A stretch of DNA of 64,000 bases, from NCBI GenBank assembly GCA_963775185.1, contig CAVZIE010000037.1:496001-560000 (forward strand), in the 5' to 3' direction. Shown one piece after another: positions 1 through 8,541 of the stretch. The position numbers and the translations under genes were made by a program. The notes under the pieces were generated by a model that had not been told where the DNA came from, made no database searches, and saw nothing but the letters and a program-made list of their open reading frames with translations. The DNA comes from JAPSGB01 sp963775185 (GTDB lineage Bacteria; Myxococcota_A; Polyangia; Polyangiales; Polyangiaceae). How positions within the stretch are numbered: the first letter of the stretch is position 1; each line of letters opens with the position of its first letter.

Positions 1-141
1 GCGACGACGGCGACCGCGGCGCCGGCCGCCACGAAGCCGCCGGTGGCGCGCTTCGGCGCCGCGCCGACCGGCGCGACGCCCGCACCAGCGCCTACACCTG
101 CACCTGCACCTGCACCCACGGGGATCCCCGGCGGCATCTGA
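1..141 (+). CDS. C-terminal end of a protein cut by the window edge
   Basis: Forty-six codons are open from the first base to a TGA at 139-141. The visible tail is almost entirely Ala, Pro and Thr, with a run of alternating Pro-Ala, the kind of low-complexity linker found at the ends of secreted or envelope proteins in this window. No domain is visible, so no function can be given. It lies 4 bp upstream of the RNase HII-like gene on the same strand, so the two could be cotranscribed. Confidence 0.55.
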   Translation, partial: ATTATAAPAATKPPVARFGAAPTGATPAPAPTPAPAPAPTGIPGGI

Positions 142-145
142 GCGC

Positions 146-1093
146 ATGTCCGGGATGGCGGAGCGCGACGCTGGACCGGAGTATCGCGTCGGTGTCGACG
201 AAAATGGGCTCGGCGCGCGCCTGGGCCCGCTGATCGTGAGCGCGGTGCTCGCGCGCGTGGACGCGGCCGGCGCGCGCACGCTGTCGAGACGCCTGCCGAA
301 GCGTGTCGCCGCCGATCTCGACGACTCGAAGCGGCTCGTGTCCCACGGCGACTTCGCGCTCGGCGAGGCCTGGGCACGCGTGCTCGCTGGCGAAGCGGCA
401 GCCACACCGGAAGCGCTTTTCGCGAGCCTCAGCCTGGAAGGCGAGGCGTCGCTTCGCGAGCCCTGTCCGAGCCACGTCGAGCGGCAGTGCTGGTCGTGCG
501 ACGGCGAAGGCTTCGGCGCACCCGACGACGTCGTCGAGCGCGTGCGACGCCACCGCGACTTCCTCGCGACGCGCGGCGTCGAGATCGTAGCGGTGCGCTC
601 CAGCGTCGTGTGCACGAAGCGTCTGAACCAGGCGCGCGAGCGCGGCGTGAATCGCTTCGTCGCCGATCTGCACGCGATGGAACGCCTGGTGCTTTCGCTC
701 GGCGAGCACGCGGGCAGCGACGTCTCGGCGGTGTGCGGCAAGGTCGGCGGCATGGCCGATTACTCGCGCTTCTTCGGGCCGCTCGCCGGTTGGCTCCACG
801 CCGAGGTGGAGAAACGTCCGGCGTGCAGCCGCTATCGCTTCCCGGGGCTGGGAGAGATCGCGTTCGTGAGGGACGCGGACGCGCGCGATCCGCTGGTGAT
901 GCTCGCGTCGCTGATCGGAAAATACGTCCGCGAGCTTCTCATGGCGCGCGTCGCGCGCTTCTACGGCGACGCACGCCCGAGCGGCTACAGTGACCCGGTG
1001 ACCGCTCGCTTCGTCGAGGCATCAGCTCTGGCGCGACAGCAGCGTCGCGTTCCCGATGTCTGCTTCGAACGCGCGCGGAGCGCCGATGGCTGA
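146..1093 (+). CDS. RNase HII-like protein (RNase H fold)
   Basis: This 315-residue protein matches the RNase HII pattern at both ends. Residues 15-23 read VGVDENGLG, giving the first catalytic Asp-Glu pair (D18, E19). A GPLIVSAV strand follows, and residues 247-264 contain ARDPLV then ASLIGKYVREL, equivalent to the last Asp and the ASIxAKxxRD helix. RNase HII removes ribonucleotides from DNA-RNA hybrids; activity here is inferred only. The family is normally about 200-220 residues. The extra length is a central insertion carrying three Cys (C107, C115, C118, the last two as CWSC) that could bind a metal. Its stop overlaps the MATE gene by 8 bp. It could be a diverged paralogue rather than the housekeeping rnhB. 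Confidence 0.7.
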   Translation: MSGMAERDAGPEYRVGVDENGLGARLGPLIVSAVLARVDAAGARTLSRRLPKRVAADLDDSKRLVSHGDFALGEAWARVLAGEAAATPEALFASLSLEGEASLREPCPSHVERQCWSCDGEGFGAPDDVVERVRRHRDFLATRGVEIVAVRSSVVCTKRLNQARERGVNRFVADLHAMERLVLSLGEHAGSDVSAVCGKVGGMADYSRFFGPLAGWLHAEVEKRPACSRYRFPGLGEIAFVRDADARDPLVMLASLIGKYVRELLMARVARFYGDARPSGYSDPVTARFVEASALARQQRRVPDVCFERARSADG

Positions 1094-2516
1094 CGGGGGG
1101 CAGCGCATCCTCGATGGCCCGCTGGCGTCCGGGGTGGCGCGCTTCGGAGCGCCGCTCGCGCTCGGCATGGGACTGCAGACGACCTTCAATCTGGTCGACG
1201 CGTACCTGATCGCCCGCCTCGAGCCCGGCGTCGCCGGGCCGGCGCTCGGCGCCATCGGCATCTGCGACCAGCTCGCCGCCCTCGGCACCATCATCAGCTA
1301 CGGCCTGTCGGTCGCCACCGCGGCGATCATGAGCCGCAAGCACGGCAGCGGCGATGAGGAAGGCACGCGGCGCGTCGCTTGGCAGTCGCTGCTCCTGGTC
1401 ATCGGCCTGGGCGTCGTGATTGGCGTCGTGGGCATCGCCGGCTCGCGGACCGTGATGTTCGACATCGTCGGAGCCAAGGGCGAGGTGGCCGAGCTCGGCA
1501 CACGCTATCTGCGGGTCCTGGTCGGCGGCAGCGTGACGATCTTCCTGCTGCTCCACCTGACCACGATCCAGCGCGCGCTCGGCAGCAGCAAGACGCCGGT
1601 CACGATCCTGCTCACCGCGAACGCGATAAACCTCTTGCTCGCGGTGCTGCTCGTGTACGGACCGGGCCACGCACCGCCGGTGTTCGCCTGGGCCCCGCAT
1701 GTGGCCGCGGTGCTCGGCGTACCACGACTCGAGCTGATGGGCGCCGCGTGGGCGACGATCATCGCCCGCGTGCTCGTGCTCGCGCCGTTGTTCGTGATCG
1801 TCGTGCGCCGCTTCGGGCTGTTCCACGCCGCGTCGCGCGTCCGGCCAAACCTCGCCACGATGGGATCGATTCTGGGCATCGGCTGGGCGTCCAGCACGCA
1901 GTTGGTGGTGCGTATCCTCGCGATGCTGCTCACGCACTCGCTCGTGGCCCGCGCCTACACGACCGCCACCGATCAATCCGCCAGCACGGCGCTCGGCATC
2001 GTGTTCCGGCTGGAGACGATGGCGTTGTTCGTCGGGCTCGGCTGGGGCAGCGCCGCACAGACCTTCGTCGGCCAGAACCTCGGCGCGCGCCAGTTTGCCC
2101 GCGCCAAGCAGAGCGGTCTGTACGCGGCGCTCTACAACGCCGCGATGATGGCGGTGGTCGCGGTGGTGTACTGGCTGTACGGCAGACCCATCATCGGCTT
2201 CTTCGACAGCGCACCGGAGGTGATGGCCGTCGCCTTGTCGTACGTGCGCTGGGTCGGCTGGAGCTACGTCGGACTCGGCGTCGGCATCGTACTCGGCGCG
2301 GCCATCCAGGGTGCGGGCGCCACGCGTCAGACGCTGCTCCTCGACTCGCTGGTGGTGTTTCTCTTCCAGCTTCCGGCGAGTCTGCTGGTCGTGTTCGTCC
2401 TCCACCTCGGCTATCACCGGCTGTGGGTGGTCGTCGCGCTGACCTACGTGTTGTTCGCGCTGGTCTACAGCTGGAGCTACAAGCGAGGCCACTTCCTCCG
2501 GACAGAGATTGCCTGA
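1086..2516 (+). CDS. MATE-family multidrug/toxin efflux transporter
   Basis: A roughly 476-residue integral membrane protein with about twelve hydrophobic segments and the MATE pattern: an N-terminal PLALGMGLQTTFNLVDAYLIARL helix start, then paired six-helix halves, the second beginning near GIGWASSTQL. MATE proteins export drugs or metabolites across the inner membrane using Na+ or H+ gradients. I chose ATG 1086, not ATG 1056, because GGAG at 1077-1080 sits five bases before it and because the shorter start gives an 8-bp overlap with the preceding gene. The overlap suggests translational coupling to the RNase HII-like gene. The substrate cannot be told. Confidence 0.9.
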   Translation: MADGGQRILDGPLASGVARFGAPLALGMGLQTTFNLVDAYLIARLEPGVAGPALGAIGICDQLAALGTIISYGLSVATAAIMSRKHGSGDEEGTRRVAWQSLLLVIGLGVVIGVVGIAGSRTVMFDIVGAKGEVAELGTRYLRVLVGGSVTIFLLLHLTTIQRALGSSKTPVTILLTANAINLLLAVLLVYGPGHAPPVFAWAPHVAAVLGVPRLELMGAAWATIIARVLVLAPLFVIVVRRFGLFHAASRVRPNLATMGSILGIGWASSTQLVVRILAMLLTHSLVARAYTTATDQSASTALGIVFRLETMALFVGLGWGSAAQTFVGQNLGARQFARAKQSGLYAALYNAAMMAVVAVVYWLYGRPIIGFFDSAPEVMAVALSYVRWVGWSYVGLGVGIVLGAAIQGAGATRQTLLLDSLVVFLFQLPASLLVVFVLHLGYHRLWVVVALTYVLFALVYSWSYKRGHFLRTEIA

Positions 2517-2531
2517 GCGGCGCGGTATTCC

Positions 2532-3440
2532 TCAGTTCGCCGCTGCGGTGCGGTGCGACGGGAGCCCGCCGAGCGCATCGATGACAGGTCGATCGAGATG
2601 GACGTCGACCTGCGGGAACGCAATCACGATGCCCTGCTGCTTGAACGCCTGCCAGATCGCCTCGCGCAGCGCGGACGCGAGGGGCGCGCGCTCCCACGCG
2701 TCGTGCGTCCACACCGACACCTGGTAGTCCACCGAAGACGAGCCGAAGTCGGCGAGCAGCACGATCGGATCGCGCTCGCCGGCGCGGTCGGCGAGCGCTT
2801 CTGCGACCTGCTCGAGCGTGCGCCTCACGAGCGCGAGGTCGGAATCGTACGTGACCCCGACGGTCACGCGGATCCGGTACAGGTCGTCGCGGAGCGTGTA
2901 GTTCTTGACCGTCGACTGCACGAGCGTCGAGTTCGGAACGATCATGTCCTCCTCGTCCCGCGAGCGGACCAGCGTGGCGCGGATGCCCATCTCCACGACG
3001 CGCACCATCACGCCTTGCACCTCCAGCACGTCGCCCGGCTTGATCGTGCGCTCCACCAGCAGGATCACGCCGGACACGAAGTTCTGGGCGATGTTCTGCA
3101 TCGCCAGCCCGATGCCGACGGCGAAGACGGCCCCCGCGGCAAGCAACGCGTCCAAGCGGATACCGGCGTTCTCGAACGCCACGACCAGGCCCACCATCAC
3201 GATGCTGTAGTGCAGGAGGCGGCTGGCGACGCCGACGCCGCCCGACCCCGACTCGACGCCGCGTCGCTCGAGCGCGCGCCGGAGCGCCGCGCGCATCAAG
3301 CGGGACACGACCAGCGTGACGAGGATCACGAACGCCATCGTGATCAACGTCACCAGCGTGACCTTCGTCTGACCGAGCCTGAACAGCTGCGTGTCGAACA
3401 GCGAGCGAATCCCCGGGACCGCGTCGAGCGTCTGCTTCAT
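2532..3440 (-). CDS. MscS-family mechanosensitive channel
   Basis: This 302-residue inner-membrane protein has three transmembrane segments followed by the MscS pore helix and beta domain. The signature is the Gly/Ala-rich TM3 AAGAVFAVGIGLAMQNIAQN and then VERTIKPGDVLEVQG, followed by the (I)VPNSTLVQSTVKN element and a C-terminal alpha/beta domain. Such channels open on membrane tension and release solutes during osmotic downshock. Start 3440 is preferred over 3473 because GAGGAGGA lies just upstream of it. It converges with the MATE gene 15 bp away. The MglA-like gene upstream is on the same strand, 54 bp away. Confidence 0.92.
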   Translation of the reverse strand: MKQTLDAVPGIRSLFDTQLFRLGQTKVTLVTLITMAFVILVTLVVSRLMRAALRRALERRGVESGSGGVGVASRLLHYSIVMVGLVVAFENAGIRLDALLAAGAVFAVGIGLAMQNIAQNFVSGVILLVERTIKPGDVLEVQGVMVRVVEMGIRATLVRSRDEEDMIVPNSTLVQSTVKNYTLRDDLYRIRVTVGVTYDSDLALVRRTLEQVAEALADRAGERDPIVLLADFGSSSVDYQVSVWTHDAWERAPLASALREAIWQAFKQQGIVIAFPQVDVHLDRPVIDALGGLPSHRTAAAN

Positions 3441-3494
3441 GAGTCGTCCTCCTCGCACCGACGACCGGCGCACGAGGACGATAGCAGCCGCCGG

Positions 3495-4256
3495 CTACTC
3501 GCTCCCGGTGGGCCAGCCGGGCACGCGCGGCGCCTTCGGCACCACGGGGTTCGCCGCCGACGGCTCGTTCGCCGGCGATCTCGACGACGCGCGCGGCGGT
3601 ACCGAACCGGGATACATCGAAGCACGATGTCCAGGCAGGATCGACGGCGTGCGTCCCGACGGCGCGGTCGCCGGATCGCCGACGATCTTCATGCACTCGC
3701 GCACGATCAGCTTCAGCGTCTCGAACACGCCTCGCCCGTAGCGCGCCGAGGCTTCGTTTTCGGGCACGCCCGGCGGGATGCCGAGCGCGAAGCGAAGCTC
3801 GCTCACGTCGAGCACGCCGTCGAGGTCGCGCTTGTTGTACTGCACGACCACCGGCACGCGATCGGGATCGACGCCCTGCATACGCAGGTTTATGCCCAGA
3901 TTGGCCAGGCTTTCCGCGTTCTTGTCGATGGCCGCGGCCTGGCTGTCGACGACGAATACGACGCCGTCCACGTTGCGCAGGATGAGCTGGCGCGTGTGAT
4001 CGTAGTGCACCTGGCCGGGCACCGTGCACAGGTGCAGTCGCACGGTGTAACCCTTGAATTTGCCGAGCTCGACCGGGAGCAGATCGAAGAAGAGCGTGCG
4101 CTCCGTCTCGGTGTTCAGGCTGAGCAGACGCCCGCGGAGCTCGGGGCGACTGTGCGCATGGATGTACTCGAGGTTCGTCGTCTTGCCGCCCAGACCCGGG
4201 CCGTAATACACGACCTTGAGCAGGACTTCCTTGCGCGAGTGGAACACCGAGGGCAT
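3495..4256 (-). CDS. MglA-like small Ras-type GTPase with a long C-terminal tail
   Basis: Residues 1-195 match the bacterial MglA GTPase family: P-loop GPGLGGKT at 19-26, the conserved TETERTLFFDLLPVELG switch I region, TVPGQ at 78-82 (switch II), and NKRD at 141-144 for guanine specificity. In Myxococcus, MglA localises to the leading pole and drives gliding and pili polarity. The protein is 253 residues rather than about 195: residues 197-253 are a Pro/Ser/Ala-rich disordered tail absent from canonical MglA. No mglB (roadblock/LC7) gene is next to it, whereas canonical mglA is coupled to mglB. This is therefore probably a paralogue, not the main motility switch. Confidence 0.85.
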   Translation of the reverse strand: MPSVFHSRKEVLLKVVYYGPGLGGKTTNLEYIHAHSRPELRGRLLSLNTETERTLFFDLLPVELGKFKGYTVRLHLCTVPGQVHYDHTRQLILRNVDGVVFVVDSQAAAIDKNAESLANLGINLRMQGVDPDRVPVVVQYNKRDLDGVLDVSELRFALGIPPGVPENEASARYGRGVFETLKLIVRECMKIVGDPATAPSGRTPSILPGHRASMYPGSVPPRASSRSPANEPSAANPVVPKAPRVPGWPTGSE

Positions 4257-4608
4257 CGGAAAACATCAGATGATAGCGCGCAACCGCGCCCCTTCGCCAA
4301 CAGGACCGCCCGGACCCTGGTTTTTTTGTTGGGTGTTTGTCATGTGGGCTCGCGGGGCCTCGGCCCGCTCGCTGCTGCTGCGTGGGCTCGCGGGTCGCTG
4401 GCTGCTACGTGGGCTCGCGGGGCCCGGCCCGCTCGCTGCTGCTACGTGGGCTCGCGGGTCCCGGCCCGCTCGCTGCTGCTGCGTGGGCTCGCGGGTCCCT
4501 GCCCGCTCGCTGCTGCTACGTGGGCTCGCGGGGCCCGGCCCGCTCGCTCCGCTCGATGTGCGGGCTGCTCACGCGCCGGGGACCGGGGCGATGATGGCTG
4601 CTCGCGAC
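4257..4608. other. Intergenic stretch with a degenerate 37-bp repeat block
   Basis: This 350-bp gap lies upstream of the MglA-like gene and downstream of the cytochrome-type lipoprotein, both minus strand. It has a T8 run at about 4320-4327 and then the tandem repeat block 4343-4548. Open frames through it are low complexity (Leu, Arg, Gly, Ala) and shift with the repeat, so no gene is called. Confidence 0.6.
4343..4548. repeat. Tandem repeat, about six copies of a 37-bp unit
   Basis: Units start at 4343, 4381, 4408, 4445, 4482 and 4519. Each starts CGTGGGCTCGCGGG and most end in CCCGCTCGCTGCTGCT plus A or G. Units 3, 4 and 5 are exactly 37 bp, unit 1 is 38 bp, unit 2 is shortened to 27 bp and unit 6 loses its end. 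The unit is not a multiple of three, which argues against a protein repeat. Confidence 0.85.
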
Positions 4609-6216
4609 TCAGCCGCCGTGACCGGGACCGATGATGTGTTTCCACGATGCGTCGACGCTCCAGCTGGCGTCGACGTGCGGCGGGTGATGGCAACGCGCGG
4701 CACACAACGAGCGGTCGGGCTTGCCGACGATCAGGCTCTTGTCCACGGGGTTCGCGACGTGGCGGGAGCCCGGACCGTGGCACACCTCGCACTGGATGTT
4801 CTCGAGCTTGTCGACGTGCGTCACCGTCGATCCGCCGGGCTGGTCATAGCCCGTCACGTGGCAGCCGACGCAGTCCAGATTGAACTGCTTCGACTGGGTC
4901 GCGAGTGACGCGTAGGCGTGGGAGTGCTGGGTCGTGCCCCAGAACTTGCGCTCGGGCTGGTGACAACCGGCGCAGGTCGCCTCCCCCACGTAGCCGCTCT
5001 TGTCCGCGGGAACCGGCGGCGGAACGCGGTCCTTGAACGCGACGCGATTGTGGTCGTTGACCTTGCGGTAGTAGCCGTCCATGCGGGCCACGACCGCCGG
5101 ATCCTTGCCCAGCTTGTCCCGCACCAGCGTCAGGCTGTAGCGGAAGAAGCTGCCCTGTGCCGGCGGCGGCACGTCGGACAGCTGCGACAGCTCTCGCTTT
5201 GCGCTCTCCAGGTCGCGGCGTCGCGCCTCGAGATCCTTGGCCGCCACGCCGCTGTTCGGCTTCTCCCACTCGGCGATGCGTTTCTCGAGCTCGCGGATCC
5301 GGCTCTGGAGGCTCTCGCGACGTGCGGCGTTCACGATGTTCGATCCGTCGCGGAACTTGAAGTCGTCACCACGCACGAACAGGTCGACCACGCCCACGCC
5401 CTGCAAGTGGTTCGGTCCCTGCACCACCAGCGTGTCGCCGACGAGCACGGGCGGCGTCGGGGCGTCGTTGCCGTCGCCGCGATCGTAAGGCTTTCCCACG
5501 ATCAGCACGTGGAAGCCGCGGATCTTCTCGGCCATGCGCAGCGCCTCGCCGCGGTCGACGGCGACGAGCGCGATCCGCACCTGTGCGCCCTGCTGCTTCA
5601 GCTCGGCGAGCGCCTTGGCGAGCGCCGGCTCCGGCGCCGCCGCTTCGACTCCTTTCGGGAGGATGCCTTGGCGGCGCGGAACCGAGACGCCGGCGATCCC
5701 GATCTTGTAACCGCCCACCTCGGTGACGAGCGTGCCGCGCGCGCCGTCGACGTGGCCCGACAGATTCGCGCCGAGCAGCTTCGCGCCGCTCGTCTTCACG
5801 AGCTTGTCGAGCTCGCCGCTGTCGGCAGCCCAGTCATTGGCGCCGGGAGCCCACGCGGCAAGCCCCATGTCCGAAAGCGCGCCGGCGATCGCCTCCGCCT
5901 TCCACTCGTCCTGCGCGCGACTCGACGGGTCGAGCTCCGGGTCCATGAAGAACAGCGGGCCGGCGCCGAGCACGAGACTGTTCGGCGCATCGCTTGCCTT
6001 GCCGCGGATGAAGTTCGCGGCGCGGTCGACACCGCCGAGCATGTCCTTGACGCACCCGCACGGCTCGAGCGCGCCGGCCAGCGTGGAGATCACGTACAGG
6101 CGTATCGACGGCGTCTTCGGCGGCACCGACGCCGGTGCCTGCGCCCGCTTGCAGCCGCCGCCCAACGCCAGGACGACGGACAGCGCGAGCGCGAACGCGA
6201 GCAGACGCGAGGGCAT
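4609..6216 (-). CDS. Lipoprotein fusing a 5'-nucleotidase-like domain to multihaem cytochrome c motifs
   Basis: The 535-residue protein begins with a lipoprotein signal (hydrophobic 5-20, then LGGGC, acylated Cys about 22), so it should be anchored to a membrane facing the periplasm. Residues about 40-270 resemble the UshA/5'-nucleotidase metallophosphatase fold, including the ALEPCGCVKDMLGGVDR region. The usual Asp-x-His metal motif at the start is not visible, so catalysis is doubtful. A predicted coiled coil spans about 290-345. The C-terminal part has haem sites CAGCH (415-419), CVGCH (449-453) and CEVCH (476-480), plus CAARCH (505-510), an atypical CX3CH. The motif architecture suggests an electron-transfer role. 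It is divergent from the kinase gene at 6366. Confidence 0.8.
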   Translation of the reverse strand: MPSRLLAFALALSVVLALGGGCKRAQAPASVPPKTPSIRLYVISTLAGALEPCGCVKDMLGGVDRAANFIRGKASDAPNSLVLGAGPLFFMDPELDPSSRAQDEWKAEAIAGALSDMGLAAWAPGANDWAADSGELDKLVKTSGAKLLGANLSGHVDGARGTLVTEVGGYKIGIAGVSVPRRQGILPKGVEAAAPEPALAKALAELKQQGAQVRIALVAVDRGEALRMAEKIRGFHVLIVGKPYDRGDGNDAPTPPVLVGDTLVVQGPNHLQGVGVVDLFVRGDDFKFRDGSNIVNAARRESLQSRIRELEKRIAEWEKPNSGVAAKDLEARRRDLESAKRELSQLSDVPPPAQGSFFRYSLTLVRDKLGKDPAVVARMDGYYRKVNDHNRVAFKDRVPPPVPADKSGYVGEATCAGCHQPERKFWGTTQHSHAYASLATQSKQFNLDCVGCHVTGYDQPGGSTVTHVDKLENIQCEVCHGPGSRHVANPVDKSLIVGKPDRSLCAARCHHPPHVDASWSVDASWKHIIGPGHGG

Positions 6217-6365
6217 CGTCCGGGGCTAATAGCCCAGAATCCGCGGCAAAGCAGTCGGCCAGCGCGAAAGGCTGCGAGAACGCGTGGCGTTTCAGCCGCA
6301 GACACGCGGAAATCGCGCGGAGCGGGGGCCTTCGTCATGCCCCCACTTTTCGGGACGGTGCCATA

Positions 6366-8414
6366 ATGCGCGCCGTGGAGAAGGGCTCGCCTCCGAGGCA
6401 CGCTGGGCAGCCGACGCCCTTCGGGCCGTTCGTACTCGAGCGCCGGCTCGCGGTCGGCGGGAGCGCGGAGGTGTTCCTGGCGCGCCCCAAGGTCGGTCGC
6501 GTCCCGGCGGCGCACCTCGTCGTGAAGCGGCTCTTGCCGTCTTATCGCGACGAACACGAGTTCGACGTGCTCGAGCACGAGGCCGAGCTGCATCGTTCCG
6601 TCGTCCACGAGAACGTCGTGACGGTCTACGGCGCGGGCATGGTCGGCCAGGAGCCGTACCTCGCGATGGAGTACGTGGAGGGCGTCGATCTGTACCGGTT
6701 GCTGCGTCGCGCCGAGGCCGACAGCCGACGCTTCCCGGTGGGGCTCGCGACGTACATCGCGCGCAACGTCGGCGCGGCGCTCGGCGCGGTCCACAGCGCG
6801 CGCGACGCGACCGGCGCGCCGTACCACATCGTCCACCGCGACGTGACGCCCTCCAACGTGTACCTGTCCGTCGAAGGTGCGGTGAAGCTCGGTGATTTCG
6901 GCATCGCCCGCGTCAGACAACGCGGACCGACCGAGGCCAAGACGGCGTCCGCCGGCTTGAAAGGCAAGTTCGGCTATCTGGCTCCGGAGCAGATCGCCGG
7001 CGAGCCCTTCGACCATCGCGCCGACTTGTTCTCGCTGGCCGTCCTGCTCGGCGAGCTGCTCATCGGCGAACGAGTGTTCCCGGGCAACGGACAGCTCGCC
7101 GTGCTGCTGGCGATCCGCGACGTAAACATCGAGCCGCTGCGGCGCGCCGCCGGGACGCTGCCGCCGGGACTCTTCGAGCTGCTGGAGAAGGCGCTCGCGC
7201 GCGACCCGTCGAGTCGCTACCAGGATGCCGCGTCGCTGTGCGCCGCGCTCGAGCCGTTCGAGCAGCCGTCGCCCGGCGAGCTGCGCGACACGCTCGCGGA
7301 GTGGGTCACCTGGGCCCAGGACTCGAGCCAACTCGCCGCCCAGATCGAAGGACGGATCCGCGACTCCGTTCAGCGCATGCAGGCCGTACGCCGCGCCAGT
7401 GGACGCCACTCGGCGCAAGCCCCCCCGGCGCGGGTGCTGTCCGGCGTGTCCAGCGTGCGCTGCGCCGACGGGCGGCACTACGACGCGGTGCCGCTGCCGC
7501 GCCTGATCGAGATGATCGCCGTAGGCGAGCTCGACAAGGACGACCAGGTCGCGCTGATGGGCGGGGATCTCCGCAAGATCCGCGACATCGACGATCTCTC
7601 GCGCCATCTGTTGCCGTCCACCAGCGCGGTGACCGGACGCTTGTTCGAGCCCGGCGTGCCGGACTTCCGCGCGTCGCTCGCCGACAGCCGGATGCTGGAC
7701 GTGCTGGCTCGCATGCGCATCAATTTCGAGACCGGCGCCATGTTCGTGGAACGCCGCGACCAGAGCGGCGTACTCCGGCGCAAGGAGCTGTATCTGCAGC
7801 GCGGGCGGTTGCTCCACGTCGCGTCCACCGATCGCGCCGAGCTGCTCGGCGAGTATCTGGTGCGGCGCGGCGCGCTCACACGCGCGCAGCTGGACGCGGC
7901 CCTCGCGTCCATCAACGACAAGGGCGGACGCCTCGGCGATACGCTCGTCGAGCTCGGTCACGTCGACGCCATGGACGTGTTCCGCGCGATCCGCGACCAG
8001 GGCCGCGACCGCGTCGCGGCCCTGTGCGGCTGGTCGCGTGGCGACGTCAGTTTCTACCGGGAAACGCGACCGGCGCGCGTGGAGTTCCCGCTCGATCTCG
8101 ACCTCGCCAGCCCGATGATGGCCGGCGCGTACGTGATGGGCGACGGCGATCCGCGCAGCTTGCTGCCCGCCGGCTCGTCGCGGATTCGCCCAGGGCTGCG
8201 AGCGGACAGCGCGACGGATCGCGAGGAGCGCGGCACATCGCCGATCTCGCTCCAGCTCGCGGGCACGCTGGCATACGAGGGCGTGGACGTCGACGACGCG
8301 ATCCAGCGCATCACCGCGCCGCGCAAGCAGTCGAACACACGCAAGATCAGCGTCAAGGAAGCCTGCGCCGCGCTCGTCACCGCGTGGGCCCTCGGCTGGA
8401 TCGAGCTCGGCTGA
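6366..8414 (+). CDS. Ser/Thr protein kinase with C-terminal DUF4388 domain
   Basis: A 682-residue soluble kinase. The Hanks core spans about residues 20-290, with the Gly loop VGGSAEVFLA (30-39), Lys54 in VVKRL, HRDVTPSN at 157-164 and DFG at 177-179, so it looks catalytically complete. HRDVTPSN, with Thr for the usual Lys, is common in myxobacterial kinases. Residues about 360-410 form a small GYF-like module (RYxxVPxxxLxxMI pattern), and about 430-590 is a DUF4388 (PATAN-like) domain, linked to signalling and polarity proteins in this phylum. ATG 6366 is chosen over upstream in-frame codons because the kinase domain starts only about 20 residues later. Substrates are unknown. Confidence 0.88.
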   Translation: MRAVEKGSPPRHAGQPTPFGPFVLERRLAVGGSAEVFLARPKVGRVPAAHLVVKRLLPSYRDEHEFDVLEHEAELHRSVVHENVVTVYGAGMVGQEPYLAMEYVEGVDLYRLLRRAEADSRRFPVGLATYIARNVGAALGAVHSARDATGAPYHIVHRDVTPSNVYLSVEGAVKLGDFGIARVRQRGPTEAKTASAGLKGKFGYLAPEQIAGEPFDHRADLFSLAVLLGELLIGERVFPGNGQLAVLLAIRDVNIEPLRRAAGTLPPGLFELLEKALARDPSSRYQDAASLCAALEPFEQPSPGELRDTLAEWVTWAQDSSQLAAQIEGRIRDSVQRMQAVRRASGRHSAQAPPARVLSGVSSVRCADGRHYDAVPLPRLIEMIAVGELDKDDQVALMGGDLRKIRDIDDLSRHLLPSTSAVTGRLFEPGVPDFRASLADSRMLDVLARMRINFETGAMFVERRDQSGVLRRKELYLQRGRLLHVASTDRAELLGEYLVRRGALTRAQLDAALASINDKGGRLGDTLVELGHVDAMDVFRAIRDQGRDRVAALCGWSRGDVSFYRETRPARVEFPLDLDLASPMMAGAYVMGDGDPRSLLPAGSSRIRPGLRADSATDREERGTSPISLQLAGTLAYEGVDVDDAIQRITAPRKQSNTRKISVKEACAALVTAWALGWIELG

Positions 8415-8515
8415 GCCGGTCTGCCGGTCTGCCGATCCGCCGATCCGCCGATCCGCCGATCCGCCGGTCCGGCGATCCGCCGGTCCGGCGATCCGCCGGT
8501 CCGGCGCGAGAACCG
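8415..8515. repeat. Short tandem tract built from GATCCGCCGGTCCGGC-like words
   Basis: Directly after the kinase stop, a 100-bp tract repeats CCGATCCG and then CCGGTCCGGCGATCCG words several times. The last word runs into a degenerate copy of the dispersed 20-bp near-palindrome (8495-8514). It looks like a local expansion of the core of that element. Confidence 0.75.
8495..8514 (+). repeat. Dispersed 20-bp near-palindrome, degenerate copy
   Basis: Matches the core GCCGGTCCGGCGCG of the window-wide element but has GAGAACC in place of GAAYC. It lies at the end of the short tandem tract between two convergent genes. Confidence 0.6.
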
Positions 8516-8541
8516 CACCGCACGCCGCCGATGTCCGACGC

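Noticed and set aside
3437..3625. Arg-rich small ORF opposite the MglA-like gene region
   Set aside because: No start context or conserved motif; it is a shadow of the MglA-like C-terminal tail.
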